Assembly (NCBI GenBank): GCA_004356105.1
Contig: SMYC01000180.1
Location: 1-64,000 of the forward strand
Length of the DNA stretch: 64,000 nt
Reading direction: 5' to 3'
Source: Acidobacteriota bacterium
Lineage (GTDB): Bacteria > Acidobacteriota > Vicinamibacteria > Marinacidobacterales > SMYC01
Positions 6,996 to 16,941 of the stretch are shown one piece after another. Every line of letters starts with the position of its first letter. Position 1 is the first letter of the stretch. The notes under the pieces are model-generated. The model did no database searches. It was not told the DNA's origin and was given only the letters and a program-made list of their open reading frames with translations. The position numbers and the translations under genes were made by a program.

Positions 6996-9296
6996 ATGTC
7001 AGAGACTCCACAAAAGACTCTAGGTAAATATCAAATCCAAGGGGAGCTCGGTAAAGGCGCGATGGGCGTCGTCTATCGGGGCTTTGACCCTGCGCTCGAG
7101 CGTGAGGTCGCCATCAAAGTGATGGGCGCCGCGACGGTCTCCGATCCCGAGCTGAAAAAGCGATTCGAGCAAGAGGCCAAGGCCTCGGCGCGGCTACAGC
7201 ACCCGAACATCGTCACGGTGTACGACTTTGGCTATGACGATCAAGGTGCGCCTTACATGGCGATGGAGCTCTTGAGGGGGCAGGATCTCGAGCAACGTAT
7301 CCGGAAAAGCCCACTAACGCTCAGAGAAAAACTGGACGTGGTCGCGCAGGCCTGCCTCGGTCTCGCGCACGCTCACGAGCATCATATCGTTCACCGAGAT
7401 ATCAAGCCTGCGAATATTTTTATCTCCGAAAGCGGCATCGCGAAAATCATGGATTTCGGCGTCGCTAGGCTTATGCAGACGTCGCAGACACAAACGGGCA
7501 CCGTGCTCGGAACCGCGGATTATATGTCTCCGGAGCAGATCCGCGGGCAAAAGGTCGACGGCCGCTCGGATATTTTCAGCGCCGGCGTCATCCTCTATCG
7601 ACTTTTGACGAACAAGAAGCCGTTCACCGGAGAGAACATCCAGGCGGTCTTCTTCAAGGTGCTCAATCAGGAGCCCCCAGAGCTTGTGCTTCCCGATGGC
7701 GGCGGTGATATGCCGGAGCTTCAGGCGATCGTGGACAAGGCTCTGATGAAGGACAAGGATGAGCGTTATGCGTCCGCGAAGGATTTCGCCGCTGACATCA
7801 GCGACCTGATGAACCTCTATCAAGACATCCTGAACGAGAACACGGTTTTCGACACCATGTTCGATCCGTCGACGATGATCGACATGGAGCCCGGCTCCGA
7901 TGGCTCGGGCCGCCGGCGTACGACCCCCACGGGGCGAGTGCTCGGCTCGACGAGCTCGGGATCGCGTACCCATCGAGCGGGAACCGCGTTCCCTGCGGGG
8001 CGGACACGCCCGGGCGCCACAGCTGCTTCTCGGACCGCAACGGGGACACCGACGCAAATGATGCGCGGTACCCAGGCCGGCACGACGTCAGCGACGCGCG
8101 TCGGCGTCGGCATCCCGCTTCAAGAGTCGAGCGGGGGCGTTCTCAAGTGGGTCGGTCTCGTGGCGCTATTGGCCGCCATCGGCGGCGGTGTTTTCTGGTT
8201 CACGCAGCAGAATGCACCTCCCGAGGTTTCCGCTGGAGCCGCTCCGGCTCCCGCCGGCCCGACGGTCGACGTCGCAGGACAATTCGTGCTCGCCGAGAGG
8301 TCTCTCGCGGCCGGACAACTCTCTCAGGCGCTCATCGCAGTCGATGCGATTCTGTTTGCCGAGCCAAATAACGAAGACGCGGCCGCCCTCAAAGATCGGG
8401 TCAACGAGGCGATGGAGAACATACAAGTCGCGCCGCCCGTCGTGGCGCAACCTGCCCCGGCCCAGCCCGCGCCACGCGGACCCTCAAATACCCAGCGCGC
8501 CACGGCGCTCGCTGCGGATGCCTCGCTTTCCATCGGTGCCGGCGACCTCGAGCAAGCGGAAGCGCTAATCGTCCAAGGCCGAGGGCTAGATCCCGGAAGC
8601 CCCCGGTGGCAGCAGCTCGATCAGCAATTGCGGCGTGCCCGCGAAGGCGTTGCCTCGCGCGCGCGCGCCTCGGAGCAGCAAGCGGAAATCGATCAATTCA
8701 TCGTTGAAGCAACGGGACATTTGAAGGCGCGGGACTACCAATCCGCCATCGCCGCTTACGACAAAGCGCTCGCGGTCGCGCCGGACAACCCCCAGCTGAT
8801 CAACGCGAGGAACATGGCGCAAACAGCGATGCAGCAGGCGGCCGCGGCGGCTTCGGTGACGGCACTCTCGATTCAGGAAAGTCCTACCGTGTTCACCGGT
8901 CGGGGACAATCGGACACGCCGAGAGGCTTCGAGTCCGGAGGCGTCAACGTCCAGCGTGCCACGCGCGCTCCCGTGAACCCGGCGGATTTAATCGTTCAAA
9001 TCGTACCGGTGACGGTGCAGCCGGGTGATCCGTATTTTCTAAGAGTACGGATCTATAATCGTGGTAATCGACCCATCGGCGTGAAGTCGCTCGAGCTCGT
9101 TTCGACCTTCGGGTCCCGGACGACGGGGCGAGGCCAGCCACTCCAACCCATGGTTCAACGCGTCAACCCGAAAGACACGAGCTTGATCTGGGAAGTGCAG
9201 AACACGTGGACCGAGGAGCAGAACACGGGGAAGATCGAAGCCATTGTGACGCTCATCGGCGACGCGCAGCTCAGGAAGACGATCGAATGGCGATGA
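6996..9296 (+). CDS. Membrane Ser/Thr protein kinase with extracytoplasmic repeat and beta-sandwich regions
   Basis: A 766-residue PknB-type kinase. The glycine loop GELGKGAMG is at 16-24, the ATP lysine K41 in VAIKV, HRDIKPANI with H133-R134-D135, D153 of DFG, and the activation segment GTADYMSPEQ, so the kinase domain looks active. A Ser/Thr/Arg-rich linker (about 300-375) leads to one membrane segment (WVGLVALLAAIGGGVFWF, near 385-402). Outside are helical, TPR-like repeats (LAAGQLSQALIAVDAIL, LKARDYQSAIAAYDKAL) and a C-terminal beta-sandwich-like domain (about 665-766). The small secreted-protein gene overlaps its 3' end by 10 bp, so the two are co-translated. The outer domains probably sense a periplasmic or surface partner. 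The ligand is unknown. Confidence 0.9.
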   Translation: MSETPQKTLGKYQIQGELGKGAMGVVYRGFDPALEREVAIKVMGAATVSDPELKKRFEQEAKASARLQHPNIVTVYDFGYDDQGAPYMAMELLRGQDLEQRIRKSPLTLREKLDVVAQACLGLAHAHEHHIVHRDIKPANIFISESGIAKIMDFGVARLMQTSQTQTGTVLGTADYMSPEQIRGQKVDGRSDIFSAGVILYRLLTNKKPFTGENIQAVFFKVLNQEPPELVLPDGGGDMPELQAIVDKALMKDKDERYASAKDFAADISDLMNLYQDILNENTVFDTMFDPSTMIDMEPGSDGSGRRRTTPTGRVLGSTSSGSRTHRAGTAFPAGRTRPGATAASRTATGTPTQMMRGTQAGTTSATRVGVGIPLQESSGGVLKWVGLVALLAAIGGGVFWFTQQNAPPEVSAGAAPAPAGPTVDVAGQFVLAERSLAAGQLSQALIAVDAILFAEPNNEDAAALKDRVNEAMENIQVAPPVVAQPAPAQPAPRGPSNTQRATALAADASLSIGAGDLEQAEALIVQGRGLDPGSPRWQQLDQQLRRAREGVASRARASEQQAEIDQFIVEATGHLKARDYQSAIAAYDKALAVAPDNPQLINARNMAQTAMQQAAAAASVTALSIQESPTVFTGRGQSDTPRGFESGGVNVQRATRAPVNPADLIVQIVPVTVQPGDPYFLRVRIYNRGNRPIGVKSLELVSTFGSRTTGRGQPLQPMVQRVNPKDTSLIWEVQNTWTEEQNTGKIEAIVTLIGDAQLRKTIEWR

Positions 9297-9781
9297 GCTT
9301 GTGGGTTGCGGCGTTGTTCGCGTTCGCCCCCGCGATCGCCGACGAGCCGATGATCGATCACCAACCGGTGGAGTGCACGGTCCCGGAGAAAAACGCGCGT
9401 ATCTGCGCTTACGTGCTCGATGACGGCGAGGTGAAACGCGTCCGTGTTTACTTTCGCTCCCAGAATCAAGACGCTTACTACTGGAGCGAGATGGCTTTCG
9501 ACGGGATTCAGTTCTGCGCTACGTTGCCGGTCGCGAGAGGCAAGGTGCGCCACATCGACTATTACGTCTGGTCGGTCGACGACGAGTTTCAAACGGCGCG
9601 CACCCGTCCACACAAGATTTCGATGTCCAAAAGCTCGAGCTGCTCCTATCCCGTGATCGACGAGGACCCCGAGCGCATCGCCAATGTCGTCGTCAACGCG
9701 ACCTCCACGAAGCAGGGCAACAAGATCAAGGACTTCGAGGAAAAAAGCGTCGCAACATTCAATCCCACGAAGAAGAGGTAG
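9287..9781 (+). CDS. Small secreted protein with Ig-like YFR domain
   Basis: A 164-residue protein with a signal peptide (residues 1-19, ending AIADEP) and one beta-sandwich-like domain. The domain has the pattern VECTVPE, RVRVYFRSQNQDAYYWSEM, then IDYYVWSVDDEFQTART. The same pattern appears in the N-terminal domains of the two genes at 10179 and 12148, so this is the short founding member of a local family. The start ATG at 9287 lies inside the last codons of the kinase gene (ATGGCGATGA); an ATG two codons later is also possible. Function is not known. Overlap with a receptor kinase suggests a ligand or accessory subunit, which is inference. Confidence 0.8.
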   Translation: MAMSLWVAALFAFAPAIADEPMIDHQPVECTVPEKNARICAYVLDDGEVKRVRVYFRSQNQDAYYWSEMAFDGIQFCATLPVARGKVRHIDYYVWSVDDEFQTARTRPHKISMSKSSSCSYPVIDEDPERIANVVVNATSTKQGNKIKDFEEKSVATFNPTKKR

Positions 9782-10047
9782 CTTCATTCGCGGGCCTAGG
9801 GCTGAGCGCCGCCCACGAAAGTCCTGGACGCGTGGCCTCTAGCCGCCCGCTCGACAGGCTTGCTGCACAAAGCGGTCAAAATATCCAGATATGACGCCGC
9901 CGCCGCGCCTCGCCAGCACCCAAAATGGCCTCGAACTTTAGGCCACGAACTTCTGACACCGGGGACTTGGCTACTAGCAACTACGTGCTCGATCATCTTG
10001 TGCCGCGTCGCCCAAGGCTTCTAGAGCCGGAGCCTGAGAAGGGCGAG

Positions 10048-10075
10048 TTGACACGGGTGGCCCAGATGCGATACT
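10048..10075 (+). promoter_or_regulatory. Candidate sigma-70-type promoter for the secreted PKD/DUF11 gene
   Basis: TTGACA at 10048-10053, a 16-base spacer, and GATACT at 10070-10075, about 100 bases before the start at 10179. It lies in the 397-bp gap 9782-10178, where no gene or other site is recognisable. Confidence 0.45.
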
Positions 10076-10178
10076 TCTACGCTCCCCATAGAACTGCCCG
10101 GGTCGATGCCAGAGGCAAAGCCAGGTCTCGATTCTCATAAATTCTCAGAATTCATTCACGACCGCCAGGGAGTTTTTC

Positions 10179-11959
10179 ATGCGACCGAGGGCAACGCAAT
10201 TCGTGCTTTCTTTACTCGCTCTGTTATTGCCCGCAGGGGCGGTTTCCGGGCAGACGCTGCCGGTTATCGAGCTCGAGCCTGTCATCGAGTGTTGGTACCA
10301 CTCGGATTTCCCGGTCCTCACGGCGCTCGTGGACCCGTCGGACGAGATCGTCCGCTCGCGTCTCTACTTTCGCTGTAGCTTGTTTCCGGACTACTACTTC
10401 GTCGACCTAGAGAGCGAGAGCGGCGTGTATACTGGCGTCGCGCCCAGGCGGAAGAAAGCTGTCCCGAGGTCCACTACTACGTCGAGGCCGTGACCCGCGA
10501 TTTCTCTTCCGTGCGCACGCAGGAGCAGATCGCGGAGGTGACGAGCCCCTCGGAATGCAGCCGTCGCGGCCAAGCGGGGATTTACCCCGGCAACGACCCA
10601 CGGATCGTGCTCGGCTCGACGGTGGCCGGACCTCAACTCGCGCCAGGATTCAAAGGCTTCGGAATCATCCGTTTCATCTCGGCGGGCGGGGCGGTGGTCG
10701 CCGCCGGCGGGTCGGGCGTTTCCACCGGGGTGATCGCGGGGGTGGCGGCAGGCGGTGCGGCGGCTGCCGGCGTGGGCGTCCTTGCCGCATCGGGTGGCTC
10801 TAGCGCCTCTGGTGACGCCCCCACGGGCGCCGCTCCGATTTCGGTGCCGCCGCCAATAACACCCACGGCTCCCGTTTCGACGCCACCGCCAACGGAGGAC
10901 GTTGAGGCTTGTTTCATGCTGAATCTGCTGGTGCCCGTCATCGAAGTCAATCAGGTCTTGACGATCGATGGGCGCTGCTCGAGCGGAGGTGCCGGCTTAT
11001 CCTATCGCTACGACTTGGGGGATGGTCGCGTCAAGGAAGGACAGCCTTTCGTTACCGTCATCTGGCCTAATCCCGGCATCTACACCCTAACGCTAACGGT
11101 TACGCGCAGCGCCCCGCCTTTTGGAGGAGGGCTCCAGCTTGTGGACGAGGATACGTTCTCGCAAACGATTACGGTTACGGAGCCCCCTGCCCCTCCGTCC
11201 GAGCCAACTGGCGCCGATCTGCAACTCACCAAAACAGCGTTTCCGTCGAGCGTTGGGAGCGGCGCCCTCTTTACGTGGTCGCTCACCGTCACGAACCTGG
11301 GCCCGGGTGTGGCGACAGACGTCATCGTGTTGGACAAGTTTCCGCCCGGCCCCGATGTCGAGGACACGCCGTCTGGATGTAATGTCTCTGGCGGTGAGGT
11401 GTCGGGTTACACGGTCGATTGCCGTATCGGGGTCCTTCAATCGGGTCAGTCCATCACGCTCGATTTCGATATGCAGGCCCCCTTTGTGGAGCAATCACAA
11501 ACGTTCGTTAACAACGCGACTGTCTCGTCCGCGAGCATGGACCCCGATACTTCGAACAACGGGGCTAGTGCGGCGGTAGCGGTCACACCGTTCCGGGAGT
11601 CCGTGGGGAGCGTAAGAACGAGCATGACGAGTGATCTCGACGCGGCGCCTCGCAACGGTGCCACGATGGGAAGTATCGTATTGAACGGAGCGGCCGTCGC
11701 CATGACGAACAACGCGTCTCCCATCCGCTTTCAGCTCACCGGAAAGCTGGGAAAGAACGTGATCGAGGCCCATCTTGCATCGTCCACGTTGGGAGAAATT
11801 TTTTGGCGATTCGATTTCACAGCCGCGCAGGGCTTCATGCCGAACGGCTTCATCGTAGAGTCGGGGCAGGTCGTTTCTCGAGATGCCCGTTCCATCGTGT
11901 TTCGTCTGGACGGGCGGGATCAAAGGATCCGGTTCAGTTTCATCTTGGAGACTCGCTAG
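10179..11959 (+). pseudogene. Secreted Ig-like/PKD/DUF11 protein, disrupted by a single-base frameshift
   Basis: An intact reading would give about 590 residues. The order is signal peptide (LSLLALLLPAGAVSGQ), the YFR-type Ig-like domain (RSRLYFRCSLFPDYYFVDLE), a Gly/Ala-rich hydrophobic stretch (about 160-220), a PKD-like domain (YDLGDGRVKEGQPF), a DUF11-type repeat (LQLTKTAFPSSVGSG ... WSLTVTNLGPG), and a C-terminal beta domain shared with the paralogue at 12148. Frame 1 runs 10179-10493 and frame 2 continues to 11959. Adding one C in the CCC run at 10443-10445 restores VAPQAEESCPEVHYYVEAV, which matches ILPQAQASCPAVHYYVEAV of the paralogue. The long undamaged downstream frame points to a recent lesion or a sequencing error. 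A GGAG lies 7 bases before the ATG. Confidence 0.8.
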
Positions 11960-12147
11960 ACGAGACCCGGCTTCGTCGCCCCTGCGAGGCGGTTAGAAGT
12001 CTGACCAAAAGCGTAGTATCGAGGTCCATCGGGACGGGTGACGCGGAAGCGTTGACGCGGGCGCTGCCAGACGGTAGCCTGAAGTCATAACCACACAATC
12101 CAAATTCCTGAGCTCGGGCTGCTTTTTAGCCCCTGGGGTCTTCGGTT

Positions 12148-13812
12148 ATGACGAGAACCTGGAACTTTGTCGTTACGGTCGGTCTTTGCGCCGGCGTTGC
12201 CGGCGGACAGACGGTGCCTTCTGGGCCTTCGGTATCGCTTGATCCGAAAATCGAATGCTGGTCTCTCGACGGCCATCCGAGCGTACAAGCGACCGTTACG
12301 CCCGACGCTCCGATCGCGCGCCTATACTTTCGCTGCAGTCTCTACCCGGACTACTACTTCGTCGATCTAGAGCCGCGAGACGGCCTATATGCCGCGATTC
12401 TGCCGCAGGCCCAGGCGAGCTGCCCCGCGGTTCACTATTACGTCGAAGCGGTCGGCAGTGACTTTGCCAGCAGCCGCACGCGTGAGCGCGTGGCCGACGT
12501 GAAGGAAGCGTCCGAGTGTCGGCGGCGGTTTCCCCTTGCGAGTATCTTCGAGGGGCGGCCATCCATCATCCTCGGCGCTACATCCGCCCTCGCTCCGCAG
12601 ATGGCGCCTGGGTTCTCGCTCGCCGGCATTTCTGGATTCCTCTCCGCGGCCGGCGTCGCCTCCGGCGCTGCCGGCGGTGCGGCGCTCGGTACTTCTGCGA
12701 TCGCGGCTATCGGCGGCGTGGCTGCCGGCGGCGCCGCCTTGGCCGTGAGCCAAAGCGGTGGTGAAGAGCTCCCGATGGAGACGGTTGTAGAACTGGGCGA
12801 CGTTGCGAGCGAGCCGCCGCCGGCCGCGACGACCACCGCGGCCACCCCTCCTTCGGTACCGCCGAGCGATCCGGGCGATACCGAGCCCATCGCCTGCTTC
12901 GACATGGATCCGAACCCAGCCGTCGTCGCGACGGGTGAGCCCCTGCGTCTCGATGCAAGCTGCTCTCGAGCCGACAGCGAGGGCCAAAGCAGCGATCGAA
13001 TTGCGCAATATGCCTGGGATTTCAGCGACGGTCGGCAGAAAACTGGCCGTGTCGTTACCATCGTCTTTCGAGAAGCCGGTAACTACGACGTCACGCTGAC
13101 GGTGACTGACGGCGGCACGTCGGCGCGAGCCCGTTCGAATCAGGACAGCTTGACGCGACAAATCGTCGTTGAAAACGTCGTTGAGGAACGTATCGAGGCG
13201 TGCTTTACCGCGGCAGATGCGGACTTCGGTACGGGATGAAAGATCCGAGTGGATGCTTCTTGCTCCAAGGGGGACATCACGAGCTACGAATGGGTGTTCT
13301 CGGACGGGATCGGCAACTATAACTATTCGGGCCAGACGGTCGTCAAAGACTGGAAGAACTGTTCCGTGCCGCTGAACACGACCGTTTCGCTCACGGTGAA
13401 AAACGCGAACGGGCACGACACGATCACGAAATCCGTCGTGGTGCAGTATCAGCGCGCGGGAGGTTCCAGGGGCTCCCGCCAGATCGATCTCATGGCCCGT
13501 CTCGATGCGACGTCGGGAAGCGCGATCCTCGGGGCCCGCCCCGTGTCGAACGATACCCAAATCGTGGCGCTCCGCTCGGGGGCTCCGAGCCGCTTTCGCC
13601 TGGAAGCACAGGCGGGTGCCAATCATGTCGTGGTGCAGCTCGTTGGGCCCTCGTCGTCGAGCGGTGTCCTTCAACTCGAGTTCGCTTCTACGTCTGGTCT
13701 CGTTGCCGGTAGCCTTCGTGTCTTAGGTGGGGAAGTCCTCTCGCTAGAGGGCCGGCGCGTCGTCCTGCGATTGGGCCGGGAGCCGGTCCGCGTCGAGCTC
13801 CAGATCAAGTGA
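12148..13812 (+). pseudogene. Secreted Ig-like/double-PKD protein, interrupted by an in-frame TGA
   Basis: Paralogue of the gene at 10179. A signal peptide (VTVGLCAGVAGGQ) is followed by the YFR domain (IARLYFRCSLYPDYYFVDLE, then YYVEAV), a Gly/Ala-rich hydrophobic stretch, a PKD domain (IAQYAWDFSDGRQKTG), a second PKD domain, and a C-terminal beta domain. TGA at 13237-13239 falls at the head of the second PKD domain. The downstream frame is exactly in phase and reads KIRVDASCSKGDITSYEW, a normal PKD start. Reading through would give about 554 residues. The cause could be a point nonsense mutation, a base-call error or read-through. Nothing suggests selenocysteine. The Cys-rich strands suggest disulfides outside the cytoplasm. 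Confidence 0.8.
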
Positions 13813-13901
13813 GGCGGCCTCGAAGAGGTAAAGTTTCGGGCCTTTCAAGACACACTTTGCTCGAGGAGCGGACGAGTAGCAAGCAGTGATAAAATAGAAC
13901 T

Positions 13902-15347
13902 ATGCGGTTAATATGCGGGGTAGCCCGCGCCGTCGTCCTCTTGGCAAGCCAAGCGTACGGTGTGGCGCAGGATCCGGTCGGGGCGGAGCGTGTGCTCAGC
14001 CTCGAAGAGGCCGTCAAGCTTGCCCTGGTCAATAACTTGCATCTGATGTCGACCGTGGACGCGGTACAGGGCGCTCTTATCTCCGAGCATTTGGCCGAGT
14101 CGCGTTTCAACCTCAAAATCACGCCGTCCTACTCTCGAGGCGTCGGCGAGCAAACAATCGTCGATCAGAGGTTCGGTCTCGACGCGTCGAAGCTCTTGCC
14201 TTTCGGCACGACGATCACGGGAAGCTATCGCACGGACTCCGCCAGCAATGATTTCGGTAACTTTAACAATTCCGCGCTCTCCTTCGGCGTGACACAACCT
14301 CTTCTGCGTGGCTTCGGTAAGAAAGCGACGGTGTTCAACCTCGAGAACGCGAGGCGGAGCCTGCAGGGCTCCGAGCGCAATCTCGAGCTCGCCCGTCAAA
14401 GACTGGCGGTGGATGTGGTCGCGAGCTACTACAACATCGTTCGGCAGCGAGGACTGGTCGAGGTCGCGCAGAAATCTCTCGAGCGAAATAAAGAGCTTCT
14501 TCGCGCTTCCGAAGCTCGCCTCGAAGTTGGCCTGGCGTCGAAGCTCGATGTCTTTCGCGCCGAGCTCCAGCTCTCGCGAGCCGAAGAAGGTGGCATCTTG
14601 AGAGGCGAAGCGCTCGAGCTCGCCATCGACACGTTCAAGTTCAACCTCGGACTCGGCCATCTCGAGCGTGTCTCTCTCGAGATGGTCGAGCCGGAATATC
14701 AGCCGGTCGAGATCGACGTCGACGCGCTTACGCGGATCGCCCTGCAAAACCGCATCGAGTTGCACGAGGAGCGCGATCGCATCCAAGATTCCCGGCGATC
14801 GCTATCGATCTCGAAGCAAAATCTCCTCCCGGTGCTAGATTTGAACATGCGCTACGAGCAGCGGGGTATCGGCGAGTCGTTCTATTCGAGCCTGGACTTT
14901 CAAGACCGCGCGCTCAACGTGTTCTTGTCTACCAGCTACGCGCTCGACCGATCGTCTGAGAACGCTTCCTTTGCCCTGTCACAGATCGATGTCGACGCGC
15001 GCCGGCGCTCGCTCCGACTCGTCGAGTACAACGTCGCCAACGAGGTTCGGGCCGCCGCTCGCAACGTTGAGCGCGTCGGAAAGAGCATCGTGCTGCAAGA
15101 GCGAAATATTGAATTCGCGGAGAAGCAGCTTCGGCTCGCGACGCTGCGCTACCAGCGCGGGCTCGCAAGCAACTTCGATATCATCGATGCCGAGAACAAC
15201 TTGATTCAAGCCCGTAGCAACTACGTGTCGCTTCTCGCGGACTATCACGTCTCGCAGATGCGGCTGAAGCGCGTCACGGGAACGCTCGACATCGAAAGGG
15301 AGTTTGCCCCTGGCAGCTTTCTTCCGGGCGCGAGGCATCATCCGTGA
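13902..15347 (+). CDS. TolC-family outer-membrane efflux channel
   Basis: A 481-residue outer-membrane efflux protein with a signal peptide (ARAVVLLASQAYGVAQ) and two OEP repeats typical of TolC channels. The first begins LSLEEAVKLALVNN and the second ends QLRLATLRYQRGLASNFDIIDAENN. Long alpha-helical stretches between short strands fit the trimeric periplasmic tunnel. It is the first gene of a four-gene operon and its stop overlaps the adaptor start (GTGA). It should form the outer-membrane exit of the exporter. The substrate is not predictable. Confidence 0.92.
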   Translation: MRLICGVARAVVLLASQAYGVAQDPVGAERVLSLEEAVKLALVNNLHLMSTVDAVQGALISEHLAESRFNLKITPSYSRGVGEQTIVDQRFGLDASKLLPFGTTITGSYRTDSASNDFGNFNNSALSFGVTQPLLRGFGKKATVFNLENARRSLQGSERNLELARQRLAVDVVASYYNIVRQRGLVEVAQKSLERNKELLRASEARLEVGLASKLDVFRAELQLSRAEEGGILRGEALELAIDTFKFNLGLGHLERVSLEMVEPEYQPVEIDVDALTRIALQNRIELHEERDRIQDSRRSLSISKQNLLPVLDLNMRYEQRGIGESFYSSLDFQDRALNVFLSTSYALDRSSENASFALSQIDVDARRRSLRLVEYNVANEVRAAARNVERVGKSIVLQERNIEFAEKQLRLATLRYQRGLASNFDIIDAENNLIQARSNYVSLLADYHVSQMRLKRVTGTLDIEREFAPGSFLPGARHHP

Positions 15348-16927
15348 GCGAGACCACGGGCACTTTCCGTCGGGAAAGCCCGGTCGAGACGCCAGTCGAG
15401 GCGCGGAGCGCTGTGTTGCCTGCCCTCGCTTCATGGCTGAAGGCGCATCCGCGCCACGCCCTCTTTGCGGGGGGGGGCCTGGGGCTCTTGGCGATTGGCC
15501 TGGTCATCATGTCAGAGCACTCGTCTGGGCCGATGCTCTTGGCCGCCGTCGAGGAAGGCCTGTTCGAAGTGAAGATTGTCGAAAGCGGGACGCTTCAAGC
15601 GCTTCGCTCGGTGACCTATTCCTCTGCGATCCCCGGAAGCCAGGCGAAAATTCTCGAGATCGTTTCCGAGGGTGCGCATGTCGAAGTCGGAGACATGCTG
15701 GTGAAGTTCGACTCGCAGCCTTTTGCCGAAGAGCTCGAGCAAACCAGGGCACAGCTCGCTCAGGCGCAAGCCGAGCTCGTGAAGGCGACCGAAGAACACA
15801 AGCTCTTACTCATCGCCGCCAAGGAAGAGAAGACCCAATCGACGGACAAAGTGCGGCTTGCGGAGCTCGAGCTCGAAAGCGTCATCGAAGGTAAAGGCAA
15901 GGTCGCGGAAGCGGAGTCCGCGGCTCGACTCGCTCAAGCGAAGCGGGAGCTCGCGAAGGCCGAATCGTCCTATGAGGATTTGAAACCGCTTCTCGCGGAA
16001 GGCTTCATCACAAAGCTCGAGCTCGACCGCTCCAAGCAAGCCGTCGACAAAGCAGCCGAAGACCTGAAGCTTTTCGAGATCAAACATCGCACTTATATGA
16101 AGTACACGCGGCCGGCCGAAATGGAGGGCTCGCGAGCGACGCTCCAAAACAGCAAGGAAAGGCTTCGCCAGACCTATCGCGCGAACACGTTTCGCCTCTC
16201 GCAAGCGGATGCGACGCTCGATCTCGCCCGCAGCAAATATTCCGAGCTCGTCTCACGCGTCGAGTTCCAGAGCGAGAACTTGAACCGCTGTGAGATCCTA
16301 GCCACCGTCTCGGGACTCGTTATCTACAAGGAGGTCTTCTTCGGGAGCGAGAAGCGGAGGGTGCAGGTCGGCGATCAGGTCTGGCCCAATCAGCCGTTGA
16401 TCATGCTGCCCGACCTCTCTCAAATGACGGTCGAGACACAGGTCCGCGAGACGGATATCTACAAAGTTGAAAAGAACCAGCGGGTTTTAATCTCGGTGGA
16501 AGCCTATCCCGAGCTCACGCTCGAGGGTGAGGTCAGCTTCATCGGCACGCTCGCCCAAGCAGACCAAGCGCGCCGGGGAGGCAAGTACTTCAATGTCACG
16601 ATTCTCGTCGCAAAGGCCGACCCGCGGCTGCGGCCGGGCATGTCGGCCCGTGTGGAGCTACTCGTCGAGCGGCTCGAAAAGGCGCGCTACGTTCCGCTCG
16701 AAGCGGTGTTCGTGCGGGGCGGCCGGCACTATACCTACGTTATGCGCGGCCGATCGCCCGAGGTGCAGGAAGTCCTCGTCGGGCCCAGCAACGAGAACCA
16801 CACGGTGATCGAGACCGGGCTCGAGCCGGGCGACAGGGTTCTATTGCGCGATCCGAACGACCACGCGAGCCCGCTCGGAGGCGACGCTCTTCCGGGATTT
16901 CTCGACGTGGTCGCGCCATTACCCTGA
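15344..16927 (+). CDS. HlyD/MacA-type periplasmic adaptor subunit
   Basis: A 527-residue membrane-fusion protein. It has an N-terminal cytosolic tail, one membrane segment (HALFAGGGLGLLAIGLVIM, about 40-58), a split biotinyl-lipoyl domain (GSQAKILEIVSEGAHVEVGD on the first half), a long alpha-helical hairpin (about 130-305, rich in EL, AQA and KAE), then beta-barrel and proximal domains (LRPGMSARVEL, VPLEAVFV). The start is a GTG overlapping the TolC-family stop by 4 bp. It links the ABC permease to the outer-membrane channel. A run of nine G at 15469-15477 lies in the membrane-segment coding region and could slip. Confidence 0.9.
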   Translation: MSETTGTFRRESPVETPVEARSAVLPALASWLKAHPRHALFAGGGLGLLAIGLVIMSEHSSGPMLLAAVEEGLFEVKIVESGTLQALRSVTYSSAIPGSQAKILEIVSEGAHVEVGDMLVKFDSQPFAEELEQTRAQLAQAQAELVKATEEHKLLLIAAKEEKTQSTDKVRLAELELESVIEGKGKVAEAESAARLAQAKRELAKAESSYEDLKPLLAEGFITKLELDRSKQAVDKAAEDLKLFEIKHRTYMKYTRPAEMEGSRATLQNSKERLRQTYRANTFRLSQADATLDLARSKYSELVSRVEFQSENLNRCEILATVSGLVIYKEVFFGSEKRRVQVGDQVWPNQPLIMLPDLSQMTVETQVRETDIYKVEKNQRVLISVEAYPELTLEGEVSFIGTLAQADQARRGGKYFNVTILVAKADPRLRPGMSARVELLVERLEKARYVPLEAVFVRGGRHYTYVMRGRSPEVQEVLVGPSNENHTVIETGLEPGDRVLLRDPNDHASPLGGDALPGFLDVVAPLP

Positions 16928-16941
16928 GGGCCCCTGAGCTC

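Noticed and set aside
13237-13239. TGA as a selenocysteine codon
   Set aside because: The site is a PKD-domain start, not a redox motif, and no SECIS-like hairpin is evident just downstream; a point lesion or error is simpler.
12385-13674. 429-codon minus-strand frame opposite the second secreted paralogue, which is itself interrupted
   Set aside because: Considered because the plus-strand gene has a stop, but the plus-strand domains match the neighbouring paralogue and the minus-strand product is compositionally biased without motifs.
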